From Limnoglobus roseus (GTDB lineage: Bacteria > Planctomycetota > Planctomycetia > Gemmatales > Gemmataceae), in NCBI RefSeq assembly GCF_008254045.1, contig NZ_CP042425.1:8880163-8944162 (forward strand): 64,000 nucleotides of DNA, given 5' to 3'. Of this stretch, positions 25,435-35,397 are shown piece after piece. Position numbers and translations under genes: made by a program. The notes under the pieces are model-generated. The model had not been told where the DNA came from. It did no database searches and saw only the letters and a list, made by a program, of their open reading frames with translations. The first letter of the stretch is position 1; each line of letters starts with the position of its first letter.

Positions 25435-26792
25435 AGTTCGATCACCTTGTTGCTGTCGCCGAACGTGTCCGTCTCGACGCCCATGCGCTGGGCCATCAGG
25501 AGCAGCAGGTTGCTCATGTGCGCGGTCGCGTTCGCAGGACGGCTGCAGAGCGAATAGTGTTCGCCCGGCTTGTCGAGCTGGTAGCCCTTGAAGTGGCCTT
25601 GGTTGAGGTCCAGGTGGCGGCCGTGTTTCAGGCCCAGGTCCGACCCGCCGGCCAGTACGAGCGGCAGGTTGGCATTGCCGTGGCTGTGCCCGTAGGACAT
25701 GCCGCTGCCGAGGAGGGCCATCGTCGAGCCGAGGAGCGGCTTGCCGTTGAGGTCCTTCGTCTCGGCCAACCGCGTGAGGAAGTAGCCGAACTGCTCGATG
25801 GCGAAGGTATCGTACTTCGTGAGCTTTTCCATGTAGCCGGGGTCGCCGCCGTGGTGGCTGAGCTGGTGCCGCGACTCAGTGATGCCGATCTCGGGGATGG
25901 CGAAGGCGTCCCCCTCGCCGCCGAGGCTGAAGGTGGCCACGCGGGTGACGTCCGTCTGGAACGCGAGCACGATCAGGTCGTACACCGTGCGGAAGTAGTC
26001 GCCGGCCAGGGTGGCGGGCACGTCGCGGCTGACGCGCTTGCGGTCGGCCTCGGCGACGGCGGGCAGCGGCGTGTCGAGCCAGGCGTCGGCACGGCGGGTG
26101 CGAACCTCGGCTTCCCGGACCGACGTGAGGTACTGGTCGAGGCGGCCCTTGTCGGCCGACCCCATCGCCTGTTCGAGTTGTCGCACTTCCGCGAGGTTGG
26201 CGTCGAGCACGCTGCCCTTGCGGCGGAGGGCCTTCCGCTGGGCCGCCGTGCCGCCCTTCGGGGCCTCGAACAGCGAGGCGAAAATCTCACTACACCGCCG
26301 CATCGACGGCAACCGCACGCCGTCGGCCGTCCAGGCGAGCGATTCCCCCGTGAGGGCGACTTCCATCGACGGGTACCGCGTCTGCTTCGCGGTGACCTCG
26401 GCCATCTTCTGGTCGACGGAGATGGTGTTCTTGTCCGACGGGCCGAGCTTGCCGCCGGTCAGCCAGACCGAAATGCAGTTGTGGTGGTGTCCCAGCGCGC
26501 CGGGGTGGTGCAACCCGCTGATCGGCGTGATCGCCTGCCGGTGCTTCTCCAACGGCTTAAGCGACCGCGAAAGCTGGTAGTCCTTCCCCGGCGTCGTGAC
26601 CTGGTAGTTCAGCGAGTGGACGCCGTTCGCGAGGTAGACGAAGGCACTCCGCCGCGGGGTGGCCGTCTTTGCCTCGGCGGCCCGCAGCGGCACCATGCAT
26701 TCCAGGAACGGCAGCGCGACACAGGTGCCGAGCCCCCGGAGTGCGTGCCGGCGGTCGATCAGCCAGGACTGGGACAGGAAGTTGCTCATCAC
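25431..26792 (-). CDS. DUF1552 family exported protein, operon gene 2
   Basis: 453 residues. The N-terminus (WLIDRRHALRGLGTCVALPF, then LECMVPLRAAEAK) is a Tat-type export signal. DUF1552 landmarks are SAFVYLANGVHSLNY, PISGLHHPGALGHHHNCISV, SVDQKMAEVTAKQTRYPSME and MALLGSGMSYGHSHGNANLP. In planctomycetes this family is almost always encoded after a PSCyt1/DUF1592 cytochrome, as here, with 12 bases between them. The biochemical role is unproven; such pairs are proposed to handle polymers at the cell surface. Confidence 0.92.
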   Translation of the reverse strand: MMSNFLSQSWLIDRRHALRGLGTCVALPFLECMVPLRAAEAKTATPRRSAFVYLANGVHSLNYQVTTPGKDYQLSRSLKPLEKHRQAITPISGLHHPGALGHHHNCISVWLTGGKLGPSDKNTISVDQKMAEVTAKQTRYPSMEVALTGESLAWTADGVRLPSMRRCSEIFASLFEAPKGGTAAQRKALRRKGSVLDANLAEVRQLEQAMGSADKGRLDQYLTSVREAEVRTRRADAWLDTPLPAVAEADRKRVSRDVPATLAGDYFRTVYDLIVLAFQTDVTRVATFSLGGEGDAFAIPEIGITESRHQLSHHGGDPGYMEKLTKYDTFAIEQFGYFLTRLAETKDLNGKPLLGSTMALLGSGMSYGHSHGNANLPLVLAGGSDLGLKHGRHLDLNQGHFKGYQLDKPGEHYSLCSRPANATAHMSNLLLLMAQRMGVETDTFGDSNKVIEL

Positions 26793-26804
26793 GATTCTCC
26801 GGGG

Positions 26805-29228
26805 TTAGCGTTTGCCCACGAGGTCGGACAGTGCCACGATCCGCACAACGTCCTTGAGGCCGGCCTTGCCTTTCTTCGCTTCCTCCACGATGGCCGAAAC
26901 GGCCTCGCGGTCGTCCACGGTCAGCACGCGGCGGAGGGCGTAGGTGCACAGGTGCTCGACGAAGGCGTGCAGGAACTTGTCGCGGTCGTCGAGCAGCAGC
27001 CGTTTGAATTGGACCGAGTCCTTGAACGGCCGGCCGTCCGGCAGCACGCCCGACGGGTCGAGCAGCGGGTCTTCTCCGGTGCCCTTGGCCACCTTCTCGC
27101 GGGTGCGCCACTGGCCGACGGCGTCGTAATTGTCCCACGCGATGCCCAGCGGGTCGATCTTCGCGTGGCACGCGGCACAGTTGACGTTGTTGCGGTGCGC
27201 CTCGATCTTCTGGCGGAGCGTCGCCTTCGGGCTTTCCGGCGGGTTGGGTTCGATGGCGCTCACGTTCGCCGGCGGCGGTGGCGGCGTCTTGCCGAAAATC
27301 ACCTCGCTGACCCACACGCCGCGGTGAACCGGGCGGTGGCGGGTGCCGTCCGACGTTAATCCGAGCACGGCCCCCATCGTCAGCAGGCCGCCGCGATGGT
27401 GTTCGGGCTTCAGCGGGACGCGCTGGAAGCCGCCCGACTTCGGCTCCGGCAGCCCGTAAAAATCGCACAGCCGGGCGTTCGCCGTCGTCCAGTCGGAGTC
27501 AAGAAGCTGATCGATCGGCAGGTTCTTCGAGAACATCTCGCGGACGTACTCGACCGGTTCGGACCGCAAGCTCGTCTCCAGCCAAGCGTCGTAGTTCGGG
27601 TACAATTTCTGATCCGGTGGGAACATGCCGACGCGGTGCAGTTGCAGCCACTGGCGGGTGAAATCGTCGATGAAGCGATCGCCCTTGCTGTCCGACAACA
27701 GGCGATCCACTTCCCGCTTCAACCCGTCGCCCTTGAGCGTTCCGCCCGCGGCCGCGGCGAGCAGACCCGCGTCGGGCATCGAACTCCACAGGAAGTACGA
27801 GAGCCGGGATGCCAGTTCGGACTCGTTCAGGCGATCCCGGACCGCCGGCGACCCTTCCACGAGGTAGATGAAGTGCCGGGACGTCAACACGCCTGCCAGG
27901 GCGACTCGGAAGGCGTCGGCTATCTTCTCGCCCGCCTTGCGTTCGGCCGCAACGGCGTTCAGAAAGCCGGTCAACTCTTCAGTCTTGACCGGCCGACGCC
28001 AGGCGCGTTCGGCGAACCGCTTCAGATGCGCCGCGACCACCTCGGGCGTTGCGTCTTCGGGCGGTAGCAGGTCCTTTCGCAGTGCCTTCTCCGCGGCCGT
28101 GACGATCGGCCCTTCCCATTCGATCCAATCGAGGATCACCGTGGAGAAGAGGCCGTTGCCCTTGTCGTCGAACATCTGCGGGGCGTTCGGGGTCAGCAGT
28201 CGCGTCTCGCTGCTGTGCGTGAAGACGTAGCTGCCGCTGTTGAGCGCGTTCCGAAAAGCCGCGCCGGCGCGGCGGTCGACCACGTCCGTCGCTACCACAC
28301 AGAAGTCCAGGGACGCGGGCATCTCCAGGAACACCTCGAACTCGAACACCTGCGGCTTGTCCTCGGGGGCGGTGACGTCGAACTCGACGAGGCCGTCCAC
28401 GGTCTCCTCGCCGGTCCGCTTGCCGATGCTCAGGTGCGCCGGCTGACCGCCCCGCGGGCGGATGCCGCTGGCCTGGAGCCGCAACTTGTACAGGCCGCTG
28501 TGCTCCGGGCCGGTCTTGCCGAACCAGTTCGGCGAGAGGGCGTGGTGGACGTTTCCCGGGTAGAGCAGGTGACGCAGTGGCCGCGTGATGCCGAAGCGGT
28601 CCAGCGCGGCTTGCTGGTCCTTGCCGCCGTTGTAACGGAGTTCGGCCGCCGTTTTGCGAACCTTGCGAGCCTCGCCGGCCGCGGTGGGAAACGCGCGGTC
28701 CAGCACCAGCCCGGCCGCACGGTAATAGCGGTCCACGTGCGACGGCGAGAGCGACAGTTCCGAGCCGATGCGCTCGAACCCGTGCCACCGCGTGTCCTCG
28801 TTCAGTTCGCCCGGCTTCGTGGGATCGTACCGCACGCCGAGAAGGTCGTAGACCGTGTTCTGGTACTCCTTCCGACTCAACCGGTAGTGCGCCACCGCCG
28901 GCCGGGCCGCCATCCGGGCCGCCCGGCCTTCCTTGATCCGCGTGTCGATTGCGGAGACAAACGCCGCGATCTCGTCCTGCGTCGGCTTGGGTTCGTTCTT
29001 CGGCGGCATCTCCCCGCTGTTGATTTTTTCCACGACCTCACCCCACCGCTGGGCGTCCATGCCCGCCTTGAAATCGCGAGAGAGTTGGTCGACGCGCAGT
29101 GTCCCTTTCTCCTTCTCCGCGCCGTGGCACCGAACGCAGTGCTTCGTCAGGAACGCCTCGAATGGCTCCGCCGCGCGGACACTCAGCGGGGCAAGCAGGA
29201 GCGCAAGCGCGATCGGGGTCGGTTTCAT
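26805..29228 (-). CDS. PSCyt1/DUF1587-DUF1592-DUF1588-DUF1585 cytochrome, operon gene 1
   Basis: 807 residues from ATG 29228, the start that gives a signal peptide (MKPTPIALALLLAPLSVRAA). The haem-binding PSCyt1 motif is CVRCH near residue 33 (FLTKHCVRCHGAEKEKG). Then come DUF1587 (YRLSRKEYQNTVYDLLGVRY), DUF1592 (FAERAWRRPVKTEELTGFL, RLSYFLWSSMPDAGLL), DUF1588 (RRGGLLTMGAVLGLT as HHRGGLLTMGAVLGLT, then HRGVWVSEVIFG) with a second CxxCH (NCAACHAKIDPLGIAWDNYD), and C-terminal DUF1585 (HLCTYALRRVLTVDDREAVS). It is the first gene of a three-gene operon with the DUF1552 protein and a secreted unknown. Confidence 0.93.
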   Translation of the reverse strand: MKPTPIALALLLAPLSVRAAEPFEAFLTKHCVRCHGAEKEKGTLRVDQLSRDFKAGMDAQRWGEVVEKINSGEMPPKNEPKPTQDEIAAFVSAIDTRIKEGRAARMAARPAVAHYRLSRKEYQNTVYDLLGVRYDPTKPGELNEDTRWHGFERIGSELSLSPSHVDRYYRAAGLVLDRAFPTAAGEARKVRKTAAELRYNGGKDQQAALDRFGITRPLRHLLYPGNVHHALSPNWFGKTGPEHSGLYKLRLQASGIRPRGGQPAHLSIGKRTGEETVDGLVEFDVTAPEDKPQVFEFEVFLEMPASLDFCVVATDVVDRRAGAAFRNALNSGSYVFTHSSETRLLTPNAPQMFDDKGNGLFSTVILDWIEWEGPIVTAAEKALRKDLLPPEDATPEVVAAHLKRFAERAWRRPVKTEELTGFLNAVAAERKAGEKIADAFRVALAGVLTSRHFIYLVEGSPAVRDRLNESELASRLSYFLWSSMPDAGLLAAAAGGTLKGDGLKREVDRLLSDSKGDRFIDDFTRQWLQLHRVGMFPPDQKLYPNYDAWLETSLRSEPVEYVREMFSKNLPIDQLLDSDWTTANARLCDFYGLPEPKSGGFQRVPLKPEHHRGGLLTMGAVLGLTSDGTRHRPVHRGVWVSEVIFGKTPPPPPANVSAIEPNPPESPKATLRQKIEAHRNNVNCAACHAKIDPLGIAWDNYDAVGQWRTREKVAKGTGEDPLLDPSGVLPDGRPFKDSVQFKRLLLDDRDKFLHAFVEHLCTYALRRVLTVDDREAVSAIVEEAKKGKAGLKDVVRIVALSDLVGKR

Positions 29229-29579
29229 CGCGATGACTCGGGCGTGGGGCGATTCCGGACGATCAACCCGGCGGGTTCGTGGGTGGTGCGTGACTCGGTA
29301 GCGCGTGCGGCACAGGCAGGTATCCTCAGTGTAGCACGGATGGCTTGTTCGTCCTCCCCGATGCGATCGGCGGGAACGTCTGGTTTGTCGTTCCGCCCTC
29401 TGGCAGTGGAAATGAATTCGATGATACAGTGCCGTGGGGCGATCAAAAACTGGTCTCACCCACTTGTTCGATATCCTCTCGTTCGCCATGCCGGTAACGG
29501 TGCCAGATATAGTGGACCCCCTTTGCGAGACCAAAAACCGACGAATGTTAGCCAACGACATGTGCAAGTTTTACGGCCA
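29229..29579. other. Gene-free stretch upstream of the cytochrome operon
   Basis: Must contain the promoter of the three-gene operon, but no clear sigma-70 boxes could be picked. The frames here lack family similarity. Confidence 0.4.
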
Positions 29580-30046
29580 TCTGTAGGTCGTCGAACGACA
29601 GTGTCGTGATAGCCGAATCGATGAGTCAGGCACACCATGACCGTGTGGCTGAGTACCTTGCGGGCCAACCGGCTGGTCAGGTGCCATCGGTCCTAGGCCC
29701 ACTTCCGCTTGGCGTGGTATCGATCGGCCAGTTGGCCGTTGACGGTCTCGAACCGGTACCGGCTGGCGGCCAACATCGCTGCCCGGGCCGGGTCGGGCTC
29801 CGTCGACGTGGGCAGGTACGGGGTGAGGAACCGCACGCCGGCCGCGGCCCGTTCGGCGGCCAAGGCCGGGGAGTAGTACCAGCGGTCGCCGATGCCGACG
29901 GTCCCCGGCGGGCCAGCCGTCTCCAGTAAAAGGGCCTTAACTGTCGCCCGGGCCGGGGCGATCTCGAACGCCGGCCGCGTCCGTCCCAAGTGGATGCGGA
30001 TCCTTAGGTGGCGGCACGGGCACCACCATTTGGGGAATCTTGCCAC
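29580..30046 (-). pseudogene. DDE transposase relic with amber stop
   Basis: C-terminal half of a DDE transposase: GTVGIGDRWYYSPALAAERA, AGVRFLTPYLPTSTEPDPAR, YRFETVNGQLADRYHAKRKW, A, then TAG at 29693-29695, and reading on in the same frame DRWHLTSRLARKVLSHTVMV. The amber probably replaces a CAG (Gln) codon. The N-terminus is missing. It resembles IS982/IS4-type proteins; the exact family cannot be fixed by eye. Confidence 0.65.
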
Positions 30047-30051
30047 TTTCT

Positions 30052-30460
30052 CGCACCACTTCGTCCCCGTTTTGCGAAGTAGATAGGTAGGGGGCGTGTT
30101 GTGCCCCCGTCAGCTCGCCGGCCGCGCCGCGGAGGTCGCTGGAATCATCCACCCGGAGGTTCCCGTGCGACCCGACCTCGACCCCGCCCATCTGCCCCCG
30201 ACGACCGCCTCCAAGAACTCGCCCGCGGCCTGTGCCGCCTGCGGGGAAAGGTGGCCGTCACGTCGGGCCACACTTCTGCCCCGCAGACAGTCCCCGATCG
30301 AGCGATTCTAACGTTGGTGTGCCCGCCGATACGTAGCTCACTGTCCACGCCGGTTACCACCCGTAGCCGCCACCTTTACCCGGCGAAGGAGGCAATGATG
30401 GATCCGACCCCACGATCGCGCCGCAACGTCCCGCCCCGCCGCAGGCCCTTACCGGACCCG
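30052..30460 (+). repeat. Truncated copy of the recombinase-element leader and first genes
   Basis: Matches 37392-37800 almost throughout: GCACCACTTCGTCCCCGTTT, CAGCTCGCCGGCCGCGCCGC, a degenerate version of the small ORF at 37505 (frame lost after RPDLDPAHLPPT), CACACTTCTGCCCCGCAGA, and the first codons of the DUF2924 gene (AAGGAG then ATGGATCCGACCCCACGATC). The copy stops near 30460, inside the end of the next minus-strand gene. It marks an earlier arrival of the element. Confidence 0.8.
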
Positions 30461-31294
30461 CAGCAGCTCGACGTTCGACAGGGTCGAGGCCCCCGCGTGG
30501 CCGTCGGCCGGGGAGGCCCGCAACAGGAGATTGGCCGTCAGGTTGTACTCGCCCGGCCGGTCGGGGGCGACGAACCGCACGACCCATTCGACCGCCTGCC
30601 CCGGGGCGATGTGGCCCCACGCCGCCGGCAGGCTGGTCGCCTCGAACTGGTCCGCGGCCCGCCACGCCCCGTGCCGGTCGACGGCCGAGAGGGTGACCTC
30701 CGGCCTCGTGCCGGCGACGGGCTTCGCCCCGACGTTCTCGGCCGTCAGCGTCAGGACGACCGGGGCGCCGACGGGGGCCCGGTCGGCGGCCCGAACCCGG
30801 AACCGCAGCCCGTCGGCGGTCGCGGCCGGGGCCATCGAGACGCGGAGCCTCGGGACCTCCAGCCCGGTCGGCCGCGACGCGCCGGACATCGTTCCGGGAA
30901 CTGTCCGCCGGCCCCAAGGCGTTTCGACCCCCTTGTACCGGTCGGCGACGGCGTCGGGCACCCGCAGGGCGAGCCGCTCCTCCGGCTTGTCATCGCCGGA
31001 TCGCAGATGGAGGGTGCCGCCCCGCGGGTCGGGCGCGAGCGGGGCGACCGGGTCGAGTGTCACGTGCCCGAGGCCCAGCTCGTCCAGCCGGGCCGGGGTC
31101 AGGGTGAGGGGGACGACGCCGAGCTCGTCGGGCCCGCGGAAGACCGTCGTGCCGGGGACGTCGGCGTCGAGGACGACGACCGCCGGCGACTCGTCGCCCG
31201 CGGGGTCCGCCGGGCCGGGGTCGAGGGCCACGAACGCGAACCCGACGCAGGCCGCAACGAACAGTACGAACAGGAGGCCGATCACCTTGTGCAT
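30449..31294 (-). CDS. Membrane-anchored extracytoplasmic protein, unknown
   Basis: 281 residues from ATG 31294, the start that exposes a membrane anchor (MHKVIGLLFVLFVAACVGFA). The rest is extracytoplasmic and beta-rich: TVFRGPDELGVVPLTLTPAR, LRFRVRAADRAPVGAPVVLT, VEWVVRFVAPDRPGEYNLTA. The C-terminal 110 residues look like an Ig-like or bacterial transglutaminase-accessory sandwich. No catalytic motif is seen. The last codons overlap the truncated repeat copy. Confidence 0.7.
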   Translation of the reverse strand: MHKVIGLLFVLFVAACVGFAFVALDPGPADPAGDESPAVVVLDADVPGTTVFRGPDELGVVPLTLTPARLDELGLGHVTLDPVAPLAPDPRGGTLHLRSGDDKPEERLALRVPDAVADRYKGVETPWGRRTVPGTMSGASRPTGLEVPRLRVSMAPAATADGLRFRVRAADRAPVGAPVVLTLTAENVGAKPVAGTRPEVTLSAVDRHGAWRAADQFEATSLPAAWGHIAPGQAVEWVVRFVAPDRPGEYNLTANLLLRASPADGHAGASTLSNVELLRVR

Positions 31295-31418
31295 GCGAGT
31301 CGTCCCGGGTGTGCGCGGCCAAGTATAGTTGACGTTCCTGCACGGGGAGGCCGAGACTACCGTCACAGAACACTGGCTCCGCTTGCCCCGGTCCGAAGAT
31401 CAACCGGGACGCGTATAC

Positions 31419-31655
31419 TTGTCGGCGTCGGCCGGGTTCTTGCTCGACCCGCGGCGGCTGACCATCGCCGTTAGCCGGGCCAAGCGGAGGATGGTCCTAG
31501 TGGCGTCGCGGAGCGTGTTCTCCCTGTTCAGCCCGGACGAGGAGACGTTTGCCAACGCCCTGCTGTGGAAGAACCTACTCTCGCAAACCTGCACGACCGA
31601 GCTGTGGTCCGGCGAGCGGGACGGCGTTCGCGTCGAGGTGTGGGGCGGGCGGTAA
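31419..31655 (+). pseudogene. C-terminal tail of the same SF1 helicase (fragment 2)
   Basis: 78 residues: LSASAGFLLDPRRLTIAVSR, AKRRMVLVASRSVFSLFSPD, EETFANALLWKNLLSQTCTT, ELWSGERDGVRVEVWGG. It matches the end of fragment 1 (22999-23625) with a few substitutions. Everything before helicase motif VI is missing. It ends 42 bases before the GmrSD-like gene. Confidence 0.8.
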
Positions 31656-31696
31656 GCATCATCCAGCTATTTCTCAGGGGTTAGAGAGGGTTTCGC

Positions 31697-33320
31697 ATGA
31701 ACGCCGGCGAGCGGACGATCGACAAGGTTCTCACCGAACAGATCTGTTACGAGGTCCCGCCGTACCAGCGGCCGTATTCGTGGGAGGAGGAGAACGTCCG
31801 TCAAATGCTGGCAGACATCTGGGAGGCGTATGAGAGAAACGATACCGAGTATTTCATCGGCTCGTTGATCACGATCGAGAAGGACCGGGACCGGCACTAC
31901 GATGTCGTCGACGGCCAGCAGCGGCTTACGACGTTGAACCTGATCTTCGCCGCGCTCCGGGACCGCATTACGGACGAGGCGGCCAAGGCCACCCTTCAGA
32001 ATCGGATCCTGCCGCGACGCCCTGACCGGGGCGGCGGAAACCCCACGGCTGCTGCTGCGCAAGAAGGATCAGGCGTTCTTCCGCAAGCACGTCCTGGAGG
32101 GTCAGAAAGTCCCGGCCCGGTCGGCGGGCGATCTGGAAGCCCCCCAGCGACGCCTGATCGAGAACCGAGACGTCGCGCTCGCTTTTTGTGACGGGAAGGA
32201 TCAGCCGACGCTGAAGACGTTCGCCAAGTACATCCTCACCCGCGTGTACGTGGTGTTCGTGAACACCACCTCCCTCAAGTCGGCGCACCGGTTGTTCAAC
32301 GTCCTCAACGCCCGCGGCATCCCGCTGTCGAACGCCGACCTGATCAAGAACGCCCTCTTCGGCCTGGTCGGGGCCGACCCGAATCCGAGCGAGGAGCTCG
32401 AATCGCACTGGCTCGACCTCGAGGACCGGGTGGGCATCGAACGGATGGACGCCTTCCTCGGGCACCATCGCACCTCGGTGACCGCGGTCCGCGCCCGGGG
32501 ATCCCTCCACGAGGAGTACGCGGCCCTCATCGAGAAGGCCGAGCGGGGGGCGATCGCGTTCCTCGAACGGCTGGTCGAGTCGGCCGAGAACTATACCCGG
32601 ATCGTGGAAAGTGACTTCGACGGGGCCGTCGCCCTGCGATCCCTTCAAGCCCTCCACCGGGTGGAGTACGACGAGTGGATCCCGCCCCTCTTGGCTTACC
32701 TCAACGAGCCGATCGACGGAATGCCCGAGGCCGAGTTCGTCGGGCTGTTGGAGCGGATCACCATGCAGAACTGGGTCCGCCGCCTCGGCCAGGCCGCCCG
32801 CCTGACGGCCTACTACCACCTGATCAACGCGATCCGCGGCAAGGCGAGCGCGGACGAGGTGCGGGAGGTCTTCCGACGGAACGCCCAGAACGACGAGTTC
32901 CTCGCCCTGCTCGGCGGCGAGGTGTACGGCAAGCCGTTCGACGCCGCGGTGCTGTTGCGGCTGGAGGAGGCCGCCCAGGACGAGTCGGTGACGCGGAGCT
33001 ACAGCGGCCGGCTCACGATCGAGCACGTCATGCCGCAGGCGTTCAAGGACCCGTACTGGGTCGGGCGGTACACCCTGGAACAGCACGCCCACTGGCTGCA
33101 CCGCCTGGGCAACCTGGCCATGCTGTGCGGCCATAAGAACTACAAGGCCCAGTACTACGACTTCCCGCGGAAGAAAAAGATCTACGCCGACCGGGACAAG
33201 AAGGTGTCGTTCGACCTGACGAAGGAGGTTTGCGCCGCGGCCGAGTGGACCCCGGAGGCGATCCAAAGCCGCCAGGAGCGCCTCCTCGAACTCGCCAGGC
33301 GAACGTGGACGATCGAGTGA
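31697..33320 (+). pseudogene. GmrSD/DUF262-DUF1524 type IV restriction-like gene, frameshifted once
   Basis: The N-terminal DUF262 domain: YEVPPYQRPYSWEEENVRQM, YFIGSLITIE, YDVVDGQQRLTTLNLIFAAL (the DGQQR nucleotide-binding motif). One frame change near 32011 separates it from the rest, which continues LLLRKKDQAFFRKHVLEGQK, then YVVFVNTTSLKSAHRLFNVL and NARGIPLSNADLIKNALFG. The C-terminal DUF1524 HNH domain has GRLTIEHVMPQAFKDPYW and HRLGNLAMLCGHKNYKAQYY. Apart from the single shift all motifs are intact, so it is either freshly inactivated or a sequencing artefact. Family members cut modified phage DNA. Confidence 0.85.
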
Positions 33321-33513
33321 GTTCGCCCGTGTGAATGGTGCGGAGGGGTCTCCGCCACTTGTGAGAGTGAATGGTGCAGGGCCGGCCCGCCCCGACGCCG
33401 GTCGCCAGGGGCGCCCGTGCCGTTGGGCAAGAATCGTACGGGCGGCTTGGGTTTCCAACTCCGATTCCCAGACCGCGGACTTGATCGCGCCACCGAGGGT
33501 TCGCGCACGATGG

Positions 33514-33765
33514 TTACTCGAACAATTCGGTCGATCCGCACCGCGAACGGAGGAGCGGTGTTCCGCCCATCACGGCGGCGGCGATCCGTCCAGCGAACCA
33601 CAGCGCGGCGAGCCTCCACGCTGCGGGTCCGGCGACGCCGGCGAGTGCCATCAGACCGAACATCACGAAACAGTAGCCCGCGTGGTTCGGCTCTCGGGTG
33701 CGGACGAGGACGAGCTCTTCGCACCGCTGACGGAAGGCATCTTCCTCGCGCGGCATCGTGAGCAT
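33514..33765 (-). CDS. Small two-helix membrane protein, unknown
   Basis: 83 residues from ATG 33765 (or 33756). A charged start (MLTMPREEDAFRQRCEELVL) precedes two hydrophobic helices (AGYCFVMFGLMALAGVAG and WRLAALWFAGRIAAAVMGG) in about 83 residues. No family recognised. The frame continues upstream but with poor composition, so the start within the frame is an estimate. Confidence 0.45.
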   Translation of the reverse strand: MLTMPREEDAFRQRCEELVLVRTREPNHAGYCFVMFGLMALAGVAGPAAWRLAALWFAGRIAAAVMGGTPLLRSRCGSTELFE

Positions 33766-34049
33766 CGCACCATTCCCGGGCGTCGGGCGGGGCAGGTCAA
33801 GAATGGACCGCTTGCGGGCCGAGCCCGAGGAAGTGCGCTCCCAGGGGTGTCGGGCCGGAGCACGTAAACTCAGGGCACTCCGACTCAAGATCAAAGTGCG
33901 GTGGCTGGCGGTCGAGATTCGCTTGGAGCAAGCGAAGGCCACGGAAACCGAAACGGGCGCGTCACCCGAACGGCCACGGGCCCGACGGCTGGACACTCCC
34001 AGAGGCCGAGCCGATACTGGACTCACCTGCCACGCCTGGAGACTATCCG

Positions 34050-35270
34050 ATGTGCGCCGCAATGTTCGTTCTGGTTGCCGGTTTGGCTTTCCCACCCGCC
34101 GGCGTACGGGCTGACCATCCGCCGAAGGAGAGTAAGCCGGTGTTTCCCAAAGACGGTCGGGGTGCGAAAGTGGCGTTCCTCGAAAAGGAAATCGAGGGTT
34201 CGCACAAGAAAGTTGAGGCCGTCGGCAAGGGGGACGAGAAGCCCCAGAAAGTTGTGGTCACCAGCCCCCTCGTAACGGACGTCGTCGTCACTCAGCACTA
34301 CTCGGGCCTGATCCGAGCGCGGCGCCACATCGAACTCCGTGCTTTTACGGCTGGATATCTCGAGGCCGTCCCCGTCAAGGAGGGGCAGGCGGTGAAGAAG
34401 GGCGACGTGCTGTTCAAGGTCGCACCGGCTCTTTACAAGGCCAAACTGGATGCCGAGTTGGCCGAGGTCAAACTCGCGGAAATCGAGTTGGCAAACGCCA
34501 AGACACTACTCGACAAAAAGGCGGCCACCCGGCAGGAGGTAAACCTGTACGAGGCCAAACTGGCTAAGGCTCAGGCCAAGGCGAAGCTCGCGGAGGTCGA
34601 GCTGGACTTTACGTCCGTCAAAGCACCGTACGACGGATTTCTCGGCCGCCTGGGCCAACAGGAAGGGAGCCTCGTCAAAGAGGGTGATGTCCTCACGAGC
34701 CTGTCGGACAACAGCGTGATGTGGGTTTACTTCCACGTCCCCGAGGCCCGTTACCTCGAACACAAGGCCCGCCAGGGAGACAGTAAGGATCATTCGCGTC
34801 TCGAACTCGCCGATTCGCGAATCGACCTTGTGCTGGCAGATGACAGCACGTTCAAGCAGAACGCCGGCAACGTCGTCACCATTGAGGGCATCTTCAACCA
34901 AGAGACGGGAACCATTGCCTGCCGGGCGGATTTCCCGAACCCGGACCGCCTGCTGCGTCACGGCCAGACCGGCACCGTGTTGATCCGGCGGACGTTGAAA
35001 AACGTCACCGCCATCCCCCAGCGAGCCACGTTCGAGATTCTCGACCGGCGGTACGTGTCCGTCGTCGGCAAGGATGACGTGGTACAGCTGCGTGAGATCG
35101 TCGTCCAGAACGAAACGGAGGACCTCTGCGTCGTCAAGAAGGGACTCGACGTGACCGACAAGATCGTTCTGGAAGGCGGCCGACAGCTCCGCGACGGCGA
35201 CACGGTGGAATCCGTGTTTCGGAAGCCCGAAGGGGCTACCGGTCGCCCCAAGACCACAGGTGAGAAGTGA
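34050..35270 (+). CDS. RND-type periplasmic adaptor (membrane fusion protein)
   Basis: 406 residues from ATG 34050, GGAG eight bases upstream, with signal peptide MCAAMFVLVAGLAFPPAGVR. The adaptor core shows the barrel-sandwich halves (RARRHIELRAFTAGYLEAVP, VKEGQAVKKGDVLFKV and VELDFTSVKAPYDGFLGRLG), a coiled-coil hairpin (YKAKLDAELAEVKLAEIELA), a beta-barrel (MWVYFHVPEARYLEHKA) and a membrane-proximal domain (TAIPQRATFEILDRRYVSVV). There is no lipobox cysteine. It lies 127 bases before the RND-like gene, which it probably serves. No outer-membrane channel gene is nearby. Confidence 0.92.
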   Translation: MCAAMFVLVAGLAFPPAGVRADHPPKESKPVFPKDGRGAKVAFLEKEIEGSHKKVEAVGKGDEKPQKVVVTSPLVTDVVVTQHYSGLIRARRHIELRAFTAGYLEAVPVKEGQAVKKGDVLFKVAPALYKAKLDAELAEVKLAEIELANAKTLLDKKAATRQEVNLYEAKLAKAQAKAKLAEVELDFTSVKAPYDGFLGRLGQQEGSLVKEGDVLTSLSDNSVMWVYFHVPEARYLEHKARQGDSKDHSRLELADSRIDLVLADDSTFKQNAGNVVTIEGIFNQETGTIACRADFPNPDRLLRHGQTGTVLIRRTLKNVTAIPQRATFEILDRRYVSVVGKDDVVQLREIVVQNETEDLCVVKKGLDVTDKIVLEGGRQLRDGDTVESVFRKPEGATGRPKTTGEK

Positions 35271-35397
35271 CCGCTTCGCGACGCGAAAGCAGAAGGACCT
35301 GTGCCGGCCGCGCGAACCCGGTGGGCCTGACGATGTGACGGTGTCCCAGGCCGTCGGTTCGGGTACACTCTCGGAGCCCCTCACCGAGGAACATACG

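Noticed and set aside
25518..27359. 613-codon plus-strand open frame opposite the DUF1552 and DUF1592 genes
   Set aside because: Long antisense frames are normal in GC-rich DNA; both minus-strand genes have clear family motifs, and this frame has none.
30101..31474. 457-codon plus-strand open frame
   Set aside because: Arg/Gly/Pro-rich shadow of the minus-strand membrane protein gene; no domain pattern.
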